DNA of 64,000 nucleotides from Sphingomonas spermidinifaciens (GTDB taxonomy: Bacteria; Pseudomonadota; Alphaproteobacteria; Sphingomonadales; Sphingomonadaceae), in NCBI RefSeq assembly GCF_002351485.1, contig NZ_NWMW01000001.1:1302001-1366000 (forward strand), given 5' to 3'. The position numbers and the translations under genes are program-made. Under the pieces are notes generated by a model. The model searched no databases and was not told where the DNA came from. It saw only the letters and a list, made by a program, of their open reading frames with translations. Positions 44,520-53,235 of the stretch are shown here, one piece after another; position 1 is the stretch's first letter; the number at the start of each line of letters is the position of its first letter.

Positions 44520-46252
44520 CACTTCATCTCCTCGACTGCCTCGACACCCATGATGGCGAGGCCCGATCGGATGATTTGCCCGATCGCGTCGGCCAGATAA
44601 AGCCGCGCCTGCGTTAAGGACGCGTCACCGGCGATCACCGTCCGGCGCGACGGATCGTCGTTGCCGGCATTCCAGGCGGCATGGAACTCTGCCGCCAAGT
44701 CATAGAGATAAAAGGCAATCCGGTGCGGCTCGCGCGCCTGCGCCGCCCCCTCGATCACGCGCGGGAACTGGGCGAGGCGCTTGACGAGCGTCAGCTCGGC
44801 CGTGTCAAGCCGGGACAGGTCGGGCGTGCCGAGCGCGGGCGCGATCCCCGCCTCGACGGCGCGGCGGCGCAGCGAATGGACGCGGGCGTGCGCGTACTGG
44901 ACGTAGAAGACGGGGTTGTCCTTCGACGCCTCAACCACCTTGGCGAAGTCGAAGTCCATCTGCGCATCGGCCTTGCGGGTCAGCATGGTAAAGCGGACGA
45001 CGTCCTTGCCCACCTCTCGCACCACATCGGCCAGCGTCACGAAATTGCCCGACCGCTTCGACATCTTCACCGGCTCGCCAGCGCGTAGCAGGCGGACCAT
45101 CTGGATGAGCTTGACGTCGAAGCGCGTCCGCCCTTCGGTGATCGCCTCGACTGCGGCGACGATGCGCTTGACGGTACCGGCATGGTCCGCGCCCCAGATG
45201 TCGATCAGCTGGTCGGCCGATTGCGCCTTCTGGAAGTGATAGGCGACGTCGGCGCCGAAATAGGTCCATTGCCCGTTCGACTTTTTGATCGGCCGATCCT
45301 GATCGTCGCCGAACCGGGTCGAGCGGAACAGCGGGAGCTCGACCGGCTCCCAATCGTCGGGCAATTCGCCCTTGGGCGCTTCGAGCACGCCGTCATAGAC
45401 GAGGTCGCGGGCGCGCAGCCAAGCCTCTGCCGCCTCGGGCTTGCCCGCGGCCTGAAGCTCGGCTTCCGACGCGAACAGGTCGTGATGGATGCCGAGCAGC
45501 GCGAGATCGGCCTTGATGAGCTCCAGCATCGCCGCGACTGCGCGGGTGCGGAACAGCGCCAGCCACTCGCCCTCCGGCGCGGCGGCGTAGCGGTCGCCAT
45601 ATTCAGCGGCGAGCGCCTGTCCCACGGGGATCAGGTAATCGCCGGGATAGAGCCCCTCGGGCACCTCGCCCGCATCTTCGCCCAGCGCCTCGCGATAGCG
45701 AAGATGGACCGAGCGGGCGAGCACATCGACCTGCCCGCCCGCGTCGTTGACATAATATTCGCGCACCACCTTGTGGCCGACATGCTCGAGCAGGCTGGAC
45801 AGCGCGTCGCCGACCACCGCGCCGCGGCAATGGCCCATGTGCATGGGACCCGTCGGGTTGGCCGAGACATATTCGACGTTGACCGTCACGCCCTCGCCGA
45901 CATTGGAGCGGCCATAATCGTCGCCCGCCGCGTGGATCGCGCGCAGCTCCTCGCGCCAGCGATCCTCGTGGAGGGTCAGGTTGATAAAGCTAGGCCCTGC
46001 GACCGCGACCGACGAGACCTCGCCCAGCGCGCCGAGCTTCGCCGCGATCGCCTCGGCCAGCGCGCGCGGGTTGGTGCCGGCGGGCTTCGCCAGCACCATC
46101 GCGGCGTTGGTGGCGAGGTCGCCGTGGCTCGCGTCACGCGGCGGCTCGACGGTGACGGCGCGGCGGTTGAGGCCGGTGGGCAGCGTCCCCTCGGCCGTGA
46201 GCGCATCGAGGATCGAGTCGAGATGGGCGGCGAACTGGGCGTAGAGCGTCAT
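44519..46252 (-). CDS. argS: Arginyl-tRNA synthetase
   Basis: Class I synthetase of 577 residues: N-terminal Add1 domain, class signature VNVEYVSANPTGPMHMGHCRG with the HMGH motif, KMSKRSGN near residue 400, and a C-terminal DALR anticodon-binding domain ending RSGLAIMGVEAVEEM. Opens the argS-SPOR gene pair. Confidence 0.97.
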   Translation of the reverse strand: MTLYAQFAAHLDSILDALTAEGTLPTGLNRRAVTVEPPRDASHGDLATNAAMVLAKPAGTNPRALAEAIAAKLGALGEVSSVAVAGPSFINLTLHEDRWREELRAIHAAGDDYGRSNVGEGVTVNVEYVSANPTGPMHMGHCRGAVVGDALSSLLEHVGHKVVREYYVNDAGGQVDVLARSVHLRYREALGEDAGEVPEGLYPGDYLIPVGQALAAEYGDRYAAAPEGEWLALFRTRAVAAMLELIKADLALLGIHHDLFASEAELQAAGKPEAAEAWLRARDLVYDGVLEAPKGELPDDWEPVELPLFRSTRFGDDQDRPIKKSNGQWTYFGADVAYHFQKAQSADQLIDIWGADHAGTVKRIVAAVEAITEGRTRFDVKLIQMVRLLRAGEPVKMSKRSGNFVTLADVVREVGKDVVRFTMLTRKADAQMDFDFAKVVEASKDNPVFYVQYAHARVHSLRRRAVEAGIAPALGTPDLSRLDTAELTLVKRLAQFPRVIEGAAQAREPHRIAFYLYDLAAEFHAAWNAGNDDPSRRTVIAGDASLTQARLYLADAIGQIIRSGLAIMGVEAVEEMK

Positions 46253-46283
46253 GCCGCGCCCCTAGCCCAGCGCCACGCGCGAC

Positions 46284-47186
46284 TCAAACCCGCCGCGCGC
46301 GCAGGCTCCCGACGACGAACACCGCGAGCCCCGACCAGATCAGCGCGAAGCAGACGAGGTGCGCGGTTGTCACGACCTCGCCGAACAGCGTGATCGCCAG
46401 CACGAACTGGATCGAGGGAGCGAGATACTGTAGCAGGCCGATGACCGAGTAAGGGAGACGCCGCGCGCCCGCCGCAAAGAGCAGGAGCGGGATGGCGGTG
46501 ACGATCCCGGCGATGAGCAGCAGCACGGTGACGAGCGTGTCACTGGCCGTCAGCGCAAGGCCGCCATGTGCCGCCAGCCAGGCCATATAAGCAAGCGCGA
46601 CCGGCGTCAGGAGCAGCGTTTCGACCGTCAGCCCCTCGACCGATTCGACCGGCGCGACCTTGCGGATCAGGCCGTAGAGGCCGAACGACAGCGCGAGGAC
46701 GAGGCTGATCCACAGCCCCTCCGCCGCCTGCGACGCGAGCACCAGCACGCCCGCGCCCGCCAGGATCACCGCGGCGAGCTGCGGCCGCGTCAGCTTCTCG
46801 CGCAGCACGACGACACCGAGCACGACGTTGACCAGCGGGTTGAGGAAATAACCGAGACTCGCCTCCAGCACATGATGATGCTGGACCGCCCAGATATAAA
46901 CGAGCCAGTTGACCGAGATCATCGCCGCGCTGGCGGCGAGCAGGCGCAGCGTTCGGACGCTCGTCAGCGCCAGCCACAGCCGCGCGCCCCGCCGCGTGAC
47001 CGCGACGACGGCGAACAGGAGCGCCAGCGACCAGACGACGCGGTTGGCGACCACCTCCCCCGCATCGACGCCCCGGAGGGGCATGAAATAGAGCGGCAAC
47101 AGACCCCAGAGCAGATACGCGCCCGTCGCCTGCATCAGGCCGATGCGGGTCGATCGGGCGGCGGCATCGGGCGCGGGAGTCGTCAT
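46284..47186 (-). CDS. rarD: RarD-type EamA-family transporter
   Basis: A 300-residue inner-membrane protein with ten predicted helices in two EamA halves. The pattern GAYLLWGLLPLYF and VLEASLGYFLNPLVNVVLGV is characteristic of RarD, once linked to chloramphenicol sensitivity; natural substrate unknown. The ATG at 47186 gives the normal N-terminus. Confidence 0.87.
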   Translation of the reverse strand: MTTPAPDAAARSTRIGLMQATGAYLLWGLLPLYFMPLRGVDAGEVVANRVVWSLALLFAVVAVTRRGARLWLALTSVRTLRLLAASAAMISVNWLVYIWAVQHHHVLEASLGYFLNPLVNVVLGVVVLREKLTRPQLAAVILAGAGVLVLASQAAEGLWISLVLALSFGLYGLIRKVAPVESVEGLTVETLLLTPVALAYMAWLAAHGGLALTASDTLVTVLLLIAGIVTAIPLLLFAAGARRLPYSVIGLLQYLAPSIQFVLAITLFGEVVTTAHLVCFALIWSGLAVFVVGSLRARRV

Positions 47187-47273
47187 GGCCGCCAGATAGG
47201 ATTGCTTGTGCAGCGCGGCAAAGCGCATCGACTTGGCGAGCGCAAAGAAATGTTGCGGGGGTGACTACCGACG

Positions 47274-47358
47274 CATCACCCCGGAACTCGATCCGGGTCG
47301 CGCTTCTTCTCGCCCTACGCTGAAAACAAGAAGCGGGACCCCGAATCAAGTCCGGAGA
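47274..47358. repeat. Long imperfect palindrome of the same family as 13553-13581
   Basis: CACCCCGGAACTCGATCCGG followed by GTCGCGCTTCTT, a 19-base loop, then AAGAAGCGGGACCCCGAATC and AAGTCCGG. The two arms pair over about 28 bases with a few mismatches. It shares the ACCCCGGAcTtGATCCGGG core with the clpA-porin palindrome and lies between rarD and the SDR gene, which both read on the minus strand. Confidence 0.75.
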
Positions 47359-47400
47359 CGGTTGGTCGGCTTCAAATAAGGTCTGAGGGGTGGCGGAAGG

Positions 47401-48189
47401 TCAGGCGTCCGCCTTCGCCTTGTCCGCCTTCTTGCGCTCGGCGCGGGCGAAGTCGTTCAGCCCCTTGAAGCGCTCGGCGAACTTGCCGTCGGCCTCGGCG
47501 TGGCGGAAGTCGCGGACGCGCTCGACGAGGATTTCAGGCGGGGTGGGCTGCCGCGAGATCAACGCCAGCACCTCGTCGGCGAAGTCGTCAAGGCCGAGAT
47601 AGCCGGTGCGGTCGGCCTGCCCCGGCGTCAGGTCGGTGCGCACGCCCGGGGGGGCGATCTCGATCACCTCGACCGCACCCGCCAGCGCCTCGCGCAAGCT
47701 CACGGTGTAGCTGTGGAGCGCCGCCTTGGTCGCAGAATAGGTGGGCGCGGCGACGAGCGGGACGAAGGCGAGGCCCGAGGTCACGGTCACAATCGCCGCA
47801 TCGGCCTGGCCCTTCAGATGCTCGATCAGCGCGTCGGTCAGGCGGATCGGGCCGAGCAGGTTGGTCGTGATCGTCGCCTCGGCATCGGACAGGTCGCGCG
47901 CACCTTCCAGCGCCTCGAACCGCATGATGCCGGCATTGTGCATGACGACGTTGAGCGCCGGGAACCTCTCGACGACCTCGGCCGCAAAGGCTTTGATCGC
48001 GGCGGCATCGTCGATGTCGAGCGTCAGCGCGTGGAGGTTCTCGTGGCCCGCAGCCACTTCGTCGAGCGCGGCCTGTCGCCGGCCGGCGATGATGACGGTG
48101 TCGCCCCGCGCAGCGAAGCGATGCGCTAGCGCGGCTCCGATGCCCGAGCCGCCGCCGGTGATGAGGATGGTGTTGCCGCTGGTCTTCAT
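47401..48189 (-). CDS. Short-chain dehydrogenase/reductase, DltE-like
   Basis: A 262-residue classical SDR with the cofactor motif TGGGSGIG (residues 12-19), HNAG, the Ser of VTSGLAF, and YSATK as the catalytic Tyr-Lys pair. Substrate unknown; similar proteins are called DltE. The C-terminus is basic and Lys/Ala-rich. GCGGAGGC precedes the ATG at 48189. Confidence 0.85.
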   Translation of the reverse strand: MKTSGNTILITGGGSGIGAALAHRFAARGDTVIIAGRRQAALDEVAAGHENLHALTLDIDDAAAIKAFAAEVVERFPALNVVMHNAGIMRFEALEGARDLSDAEATITTNLLGPIRLTDALIEHLKGQADAAIVTVTSGLAFVPLVAAPTYSATKAALHSYTVSLREALAGAVEVIEIAPPGVRTDLTPGQADRTGYLGLDDFADEVLALISRQPTPPEILVERVRDFRHAEADGKFAERFKGLNDFARAERKKADKAKADA

Positions 48190-48948
48190 GAAAAGCCTCC
48201 GCGTCTGAGTGCGGCGGCTATGTCGGGGTGCGAGCGGCGGATGGAAGGGGCGCGCCATCAAAAAACGGACGCGGAAAAGGGGCCGGCGTCACCGCCAGCC
48301 CCCTCACCCGGCTCGCCTCGCCCTTCTCGGGTCCGCGCTCGCCGGGGTCCGGTCATCGGGGCCGGAACCGCGTGCCTGCCGGTCACCTTTCGGCGAGGGG
48401 CGGTGTCGCGATCCGGCCTCGATGGCCTCACGTCGGTCTGCTTGCGCATCCCGGCGCGTTTGCCGCCGGCTTCGGGCTCGCTTCGCCGCTTCCATGGGAA
48501 GCGCTTCCGCGTGACCTGTCGCCCTTGGCCGATCCGGTTTCCGCTCTGTCCGAAGACGGCGCTTCATCCGCATCGTTTGATCGTCGTTCTGCCTGCTCGA
48601 TCGCTGCCTGGCCGGAGCCACGCGTCGTCCTCGCCGCTTTCCTTCGATCCCAGTCTCCGGCGCCTGCGCGGTTTCCAGTGAAGGCACCTGCGCCGCCGCC
48701 CGATCCTGCATAACCGCTTCGATTTGCTTCGATTTCCCGTACCGCCTCGTCCCGGCTACAGGCGAAGTGTGTCACGGGTTCCGAGTCGCCCGAAGCGCCA
48801 AATGCGGCGCCCAGCCTGTGAATAACGTGGATAGCGGGGATGACGGTGGCGACTCGGTCGCGCGGCCGACGCAAGCGCCAATAGCCGATGCCGCGGGTCG
48901 ATCAAGCCCCTCGACAGCGCCGCCCCCAAGCGCCTAACGCCGCCCGCC
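48190..48948. other. Gene-poor 760-base region upstream of trmB
   Basis: Several long open frames run here on both strands, for example 48228-48713 (+) and 48428-48874 (-), but they overlap each other, are Arg/Ser/Pro-rich, lack good ribosome sites and do not show the strong third-position G/C of true genes nearby. No rnpB, tmRNA, 6S RNA or tRNA signature is apparent. A structured or remnant region cannot be excluded. Confidence 0.5.
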
Positions 48949-49629
48949 ATGAACGATCCCGCGACCATCCGCCGCCTCTATGGCCGCCGCCAGGGGCACA
49001 AGCTGCGCGCCGGCCAGGCGGCGCTCGTCGAGGAATTGCTGCCGCGGATATCGGTGCCCGAGGACGGCCCGCTCGATGCCCTGCGCCTGTTCGGCGACGA
49101 GCGGCCGCTCGAGTTCGAGATCGGCTTCGGCGGGGGTGAGCATCTGGCGGCGCAGGCGGCGGCGCGGCCGGACACCGGCTTCATCGGCTGCGAACCCTTC
49201 CTTAACGGCGTCGTCAGCGCGCTGGGCCATATTCGCGATGGCGACCTCGGCAATGTCCGCCTGCACATGGGCGACGCGCTGCAGGTGCTCGAGCGGCTGC
49301 CCGACGAGAGCCTGTCGCGCCTCTATCTCCTTCACCCCGATCCCTGGCCGAAGGCGCGCCATGCCAAGCGCCGGATGGTCAATCACGGCCCACTTGACCT
49401 GATCGCCGCCAAGCTGAAGGCCGGCGCCGAGTTCCGCCTGGGCACCGACGACCCGACCTATTGCCGCTGGTCGATGATGGTGATGAACCAGCGCCGCGAC
49501 TTCGCGTGGCAGGTGGCAAGCGCCGCCGACTTCCTCACCCGCCCCGCCGACTGGCCCGAGACACGCTACGAGCGGAAAGCCCGCCGCAAGGGGCATGAGG
49601 TCTGGTACTTCCGCTACGTGCGCATCTAG
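48949..49629 (+). CDS. trmB: tRNA (guanine-N7)-methyltransferase
   Basis: Makes m7G46 in tRNA. The 226-residue protein has the SAM site LEFEIGFGGGEHLAAQAA, FIGCEPFLNGVVSAL, and the catalytic/signature motif LHPDPWPKARHAKRRMV. The Arg-rich RRLYGRRQGHKLR segment starts the protein as usual. Confidence 0.96.
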   Translation: MNDPATIRRLYGRRQGHKLRAGQAALVEELLPRISVPEDGPLDALRLFGDERPLEFEIGFGGGEHLAAQAAARPDTGFIGCEPFLNGVVSALGHIRDGDLGNVRLHMGDALQVLERLPDESLSRLYLLHPDPWPKARHAKRRMVNHGPLDLIAAKLKAGAEFRLGTDDPTYCRWSMMVMNQRRDFAWQVASAADFLTRPADWPETRYERKARRKGHEVWYFRYVRI

Positions 49630-49788
49630 CGATACCGGCCCGCTTCCCCTTCCCGTCCGCCAGCTGTCCGAGTTGGGGAGAGAGGGGGGAGCGGGCCGGC
49701 ATCGCGCCTGGTCCGGGGATGCCGGACCAAGCTCGAGGCCAACGGGAACCCGGCCGCCGGGTGGGGGTGCGACCGGTTTCCGCAGGCC

Positions 49789-50622
49789 TTACTCGGCGGA
49801 TTCGCGCTTCACATCGCTGCGCTTCATCGACGAGACGAGGACATTGCCCTCCCCCGAACCCTGACCCGAGAAGTTGGCCGCAGGAAGGGTCGCGGTCCGG
49901 TCGCCGACCTGGACCAGCACTTCGCGCACGCGGCCATCGGCTTCGCTGCGCAGGTCGCGCACCGTGCCGATCGCGCGGCCCTTGGCGTCCACGACGCGCA
50001 TGCCGGGCTGCACGTCGAACGTGCCCGCACCCTGCGCCGCACTGCTGCCCGCCAGCGCGAGCATGCCGTTCCCGACGCTGCCGCTGCCCGAACCTGATGC
50101 GCTGCCCATGGCATTGCCGGCGGCGCTGCCCGCGGTCGAGCCGACCGCATCGGGCGCGCCGCCCAGCGCCTCGCGCCCGCGCCCGGCGAGCGACCGCGCC
50201 TCGCCGACCGCACCCTGCGTCGTCGAGCGGACCGCGTCGGTGCCGATCAGCTGCGCATCGACCGCACCCGAGCCGCTGCCCGACCCGCGCGTTTCGGCGC
50301 TGCCGCTGCCGATCGCCGAGCGGCCGTTCAGGAGCGTGCCGCTCTCGCCCGAAGCGCTGCCGCCGGCGCGAACACGGCCACTGCGGCGATCGACCTGACG
50401 CTCGGTGCGGACCTCGCCGCGGCCGCTGCGCCGAAGGGTGCTCTCGGCCATGGTGCCGGGCGAACGGAGCGTGCCGCCAAGGCCGCCGCCGAGCGTACCG
50501 CCCAGGCTGCCGCCCAAGCCGCCGCCGAGCCCGCCGCCGCCACCGCCAAGCAGCTGGGCCGAGGCCGGGGTCGCCGCGATCGTCAGCGCGAGGGCAGCGG
50601 TGGTGAACAGGATGGATCGCAT
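49789..50622 (-). CDS. Secreted Gly-rich protein with a C-terminal PRC-barrel
   Basis: A 277-residue exported protein. The signal peptide ends at ASA (about residue 22); then comes a glycine array of about 30 residues built from GG(G/S/T)LGG units, a Ser/Gly/Arg-rich low-complexity stretch to about residue 200, and a PRC-barrel-like domain (VQPGMRVVDAKGRAIGTVRD, then VREVLVQVGDRTATLPAANF). An AGGAGA ribosome site precedes the ATG at 50622. It lies downstream of the subtilase on the same strand but has its own candidate ECF promoter at 50653-50680. Function unknown; the layout suggests a surface or periplasmic scaffold. Confidence 0.7.
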   Translation of the reverse strand: MRSILFTTAALALTIAATPASAQLLGGGGGGLGGGLGGSLGGTLGGGLGGTLRSPGTMAESTLRRSGRGEVRTERQVDRRSGRVRAGGSASGESGTLLNGRSAIGSGSAETRGSGSGSGAVDAQLIGTDAVRSTTQGAVGEARSLAGRGREALGGAPDAVGSTAGSAAGNAMGSASGSGSGSVGNGMLALAGSSAAQGAGTFDVQPGMRVVDAKGRAIGTVRDLRSEADGRVREVLVQVGDRTATLPAANFSGQGSGEGNVLVSSMKRSDVKRESAE

Positions 50623-50652
50623 GTCGTGTCTCCTTATCGGTTCTGACACGAG

Positions 50653-50680
50653 AACGGCGGCCCCTGCGCACTTCATCCCG
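50653..50680 (-). promoter_or_regulatory. Candidate ECF promoter GGGATGAA-N15-CGTT before the PRC-barrel gene
   Basis: On the minus strand, CGGGATGAA (50680-50672) is followed after exactly 15 bases by CGTT (50656-50653), about 30 bases before the ATG. The same two blocks with the same spacing stand before the ECF sigma gene (51885-51912) and, with one change, before the subtilase. Shared motif plus shared spacing points to a common sigma factor. Confidence 0.65.
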
Positions 50681-50694
50681 GGCGGAAGACTTTT

Positions 50695-51849
50695 TTATCG
50701 TCGCGTGACGCAGGCGCCGCAGACGAGGCCTCGCCCATAGCCGCGGCCCTTTACCGCCTCGACATCGACGCGCGCACGGCCGATCGCGGCGAGGCGCGCG
50801 GCGACGAGCGGCGCGGCAAAGGAGGTGCCGCGAACCACGCGCATACGGCCCCGCGCATTGGGCGCTCTGAAGCCGGCGGCAGGGGCGGCATAGTCGAGAT
50901 GCGCAGCGCGCCCCGCCTCGATCAGCACGCGCCCGCGCGCATCGACGCCGGTGACGGCGATCACGCCGGGATAGGAAGCGGGATAGGCGGGCGGCGCGGC
51001 GGGGCCGTCATTGCCGACCGCGGCGACGATCGTCATCCCCCGCCTCTGCGCCGCGGCGACCACGCGCGCGAGCAGCGGGTTGGGCGGGCCGACCAGGCTG
51101 ATCGAAACGGTGCCGACGCCGCCCTTCGCCAGCCAGCCGATCGCGCGCGCGATCGCGACCGCGCCGCCGCCCGCCGGATCGCGGCCATAGACATCGGCGG
51201 CGACCACCCGCGCACCCGGCGCACCGCGACCGATCAGCCAGGCGACGGCGCTGCCATGGTCACTCGCGCGCGGCGCCCCCGCGGCGAAGCCTTGTTGCCG
51301 GACGTCGGGATCGGCGACCCCGCCGTCGATCATGCCGACGACCGGCCCCGCGGCTGCAGACGTGACCGGCGCAGCGCCGGCCGGTGCCGCCGCATCGCCG
51401 CTCTCGAAATGGATCACGTCGGCGGCCACCTCGGGCGCGATGCGCCGCGCGCGGGCGAGTGCGCGATCCAGGCGAACGCCGACGGGCACCGCGAGCCGGG
51501 CATAGCCGACGCCCAGCCCCTCGACCTCGGTCCGTTCGATCAGGCGGAAGCCGTCGCGCTGGAGCGCTGCGAGCACAGCCTCGCCGGGATCGGTCAGCAC
51601 CACCTCGCCCGCGCGCGCCGCGTCGCCGCGATCGTCGCGAACGACAGCGCCGCGGCTCGACCGGACGAGATCGGCGATGCGGTCGAGCCGCACCTGCGCG
51701 AGCGTCTCGGGCGCGGTATCGACGACACGGTCGACGGTACCGAGCACGCGCTCGGACAGCGCGCCGATCTGCGGCGGCAGCGCGGGCAGCAGCTGCGCGC
51801 CGGCGGGCGCGGCGGCGATCAGGGCCAGGACAAGGGCGGTTCGCTTCAT
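50695..51849 (-). CDS. Secreted subtilisin-like serine protease (S8)
   Basis: A 384-residue protein with a signal peptide (MKRTALVLALIAAAPAGA), an N-terminal pro-region of about 150 residues, and an S8 catalytic domain with Asp in GMIDGGV, His in SDHGSAVAWL, the oxyanion Asn in AAVGNDGPAA and the nucleophile Ser in RGTSFAAPLV. It therefore has a complete triad. It is divergent from the ECF sigma and anti-sigma pair, separated by 95 bases that carry promoter motifs in both directions. It may process a surface substrate, or the anti-sigma factor (inference). Confidence 0.85.
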   Translation of the reverse strand: MKRTALVLALIAAAPAGAQLLPALPPQIGALSERVLGTVDRVVDTAPETLAQVRLDRIADLVRSSRGAVVRDDRGDAARAGEVVLTDPGEAVLAALQRDGFRLIERTEVEGLGVGYARLAVPVGVRLDRALARARRIAPEVAADVIHFESGDAAAPAGAAPVTSAAAGPVVGMIDGGVADPDVRQQGFAAGAPRASDHGSAVAWLIGRGAPGARVVAADVYGRDPAGGGAVAIARAIGWLAKGGVGTVSISLVGPPNPLLARVVAAAQRRGMTIVAAVGNDGPAAPPAYPASYPGVIAVTGVDARGRVLIEAGRAAHLDYAAPAAGFRAPNARGRMRVVRGTSFAAPLVAARLAAIGRARVDVEAVKGRGYGRGLVCGACVTRR

Positions 51850-51884
51850 TTTTTCTCTTCTTGACGCACCGGAAGGCGCTGTCA

Positions 51885-51917
51885 CGGGATGAAACGCGCC
51901 GCGGCATCCGTTTCGTC
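51885..51917 (+). promoter_or_regulatory. Candidate autoregulated ECF promoter before the sigma gene
   Basis: CGGGATGAA at 51885-51893, a spacer of 15 bases, and CGTTTCGTC at 51909-51917. Expected start of transcription is near 51920, 25 bases before the TTG of the sigma gene, with AGGAG in between. Spacing and sequence match the site before the PRC-barrel gene. Confidence 0.65.
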
Positions 51918-51920
51918 CCC
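51893..51920 (-). promoter_or_regulatory. Candidate divergent ECF promoter for the subtilase gene
   Basis: On the minus strand GGGGACGAA (51920-51912) is followed after 15 bases by CGTT (51896-51893). It overlaps the sigma-gene promoter almost completely, because the two make up one near-palindrome of GGGATGAAACG ... CGTTTCGTCCC. One mismatch to the other two sites. Confidence 0.5.
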
Positions 51921-51944
51921 AAGCACCCGACCGTAGGAGCCCCG

Positions 51945-52433
51945 TTGAGTTTCGAGCGCGACCTCACTGCCCTGCTCCCGCGCCTGCGCCGGTTCGCGCG
52001 GGCACTGGCGCGCGACGCGGCGGATGCCGACGACCTCGCGCAGGCGGCGGTCGAACGCGCGCTCGTCGCACGCGACAGCTTCGTGCCGGGAACGCGACTG
52101 GACAGCTGGATGTACCGCATCATGCGAAATGCCTGGATCGACACCGCTCGCGCGCGCCGCCGCGCCGCACAGACCTTCGTGCCCGAGGAAGACGGCGCGC
52201 ATGTCGGCGACGCGGGTGACCGCGCGATGGAGGCGCGGGCCGAACTCGCCCGCGTCGGCCGGGCGATGGACACGCTGCCCGACGACCAGCGCGAGGCGGT
52301 GGCGCTCGTGCTGGTCGAGGGGCTGGCCTACAAGGAGGCGGCGGCGGTGCTCGACATTCCGATGGGAACCCTCACCTCGCGCCTGGGGCGCGGCCGGGCG
52401 GCGCTGATGGCGAAACTGGAAGAAGCGGCATGA
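51945..52433 (+). CDS. ECF-type RNA polymerase sigma factor
   Basis: A 162-residue group IV sigma factor with region 2 (LRRFARALARDAADADDLAQ, then DSWMYRIMRNAWIDTARARR) and region 4 (LPDDQREAVALVLVEGLAYK with AAAVLDIPMGTLTSRLGRGR as the helix-turn-helix). A TTG at 51945 starts it, 5 bases after AGGAG; there is no in-frame ATG nearby. It overlaps its anti-sigma gene by 4 bases. It is distinct from EcfG. Confidence 0.88.
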   Translation: MSFERDLTALLPRLRRFARALARDAADADDLAQAAVERALVARDSFVPGTRLDSWMYRIMRNAWIDTARARRRAAQTFVPEEDGAHVGDAGDRAMEARAELARVGRAMDTLPDDQREAVALVLVEGLAYKEAAAVLDIPMGTLTSRLGRGRAALMAKLEEAA

Positions 52434-53110
52434 CGATCGATCGGGAAACGCTGATGGCCTATGCCGACGGCGAGTGCGATCCGCTGACGGCGCGCCGGGT
52501 GGAAAAGGCGATCGCCGCCGACCCCGCGCTCGCCGCAGAGGTCGAGGCGCAGCGCGCGCTCCGCGCCCGGATCGCCGCCGCCTTCGCGCCGATCGAAGCA
52601 GAGCCGGTGCCGCCTCGCATCGCCGCGCCGCTCGCCTCCAATGTCGTCGCGCTGCCGCGACCGGCGAAGCGCCGCCTGCCGGCGGGCTGGATTGGCGCGG
52701 TGGCGGCGAGCCTCGTGCTCGGCCTCGCGGTCGGCCAGGGCCTGTCGCCCGGCGGACCGGTCGCGGCTGGGCCGTCGGGGCTGGTGGCGCGCGGCGAGCT
52801 GGCGCGCGCGCTCGATACGCAGCCGGGGAGCGAAGGCGCAGCGGGCGGCATCCGCATGCTCGCCAGCTTCCGCGCGCAGGATAATCGCTATTGCCGCGTG
52901 TTCGCCGGCAGCGCGACCAGCGGCATCGCCTGCCGCGAGGGCGACGGCTGGACGCTGCCGCGCACCGCCTCGGGCCATGCCGAGGCGGGCGCCTATCGCC
53001 AGGCGGGCTCGGCCGACGCCGCGCTGCTGGCCGAGGCGCAGGAGATGATGGCCGGTGAACCGCTCGACCGCGCGGGCGAGGCCGCGGCGATCGAGCGGGG
53101 CTGGAAATAA
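52430..53110 (+). CDS. Membrane-anchored anti-sigma factor
   Basis: A 226-residue protein with a short cytoplasmic anti-sigma domain (MTIDRETLMAYADGECDPLT, then DPALAAEVEAQRALRARIAA), one membrane helix around residues 85-100 (WIGAVAASLVLGLAVGQGL), and a periplasmic domain containing two cysteines (NRYCRVFAGS and SGIACREGDG). It lacks the His-x3-Cys-x2-Cys zinc motif of ZAS-type factors. ATGA overlap with the sigma gene fixes the pairing. Confidence 0.85.
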   Translation: MTIDRETLMAYADGECDPLTARRVEKAIAADPALAAEVEAQRALRARIAAAFAPIEAEPVPPRIAAPLASNVVALPRPAKRRLPAGWIGAVAASLVLGLAVGQGLSPGGPVAAGPSGLVARGELARALDTQPGSEGAAGGIRMLASFRAQDNRYCRVFAGSATSGIACREGDGWTLPRTASGHAEAGAYRQAGSADAALLAEAQEMMAGEPLDRAGEAAAIERGWK

Positions 53111-53235
53111 CCGACCGGTCGAGCGCCGCCTTCCTCTGAATAGGTCGAGGAACTTCAGCGGCTTGTGCGGGTAATGCCTGTCTCGCCCGCGCCCGTTCCG
53201 GCGTGCGGCGTCCATCGACGGGGGTTCCGACAAAC

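Noticed and set aside
48220..48874. Open frames of 135 to 161 codons on both strands in the region before trmB
   Set aside because: They overlap each other, lack ribosome sites, have low third-position G/C for this genome and resemble no family.
53149..53173. GGAAC-N16-GGTA before the Mfd-type gene as an EcfG promoter
   Set aside because: Only two of four -10 bases fit; such half-matches are expected by chance.
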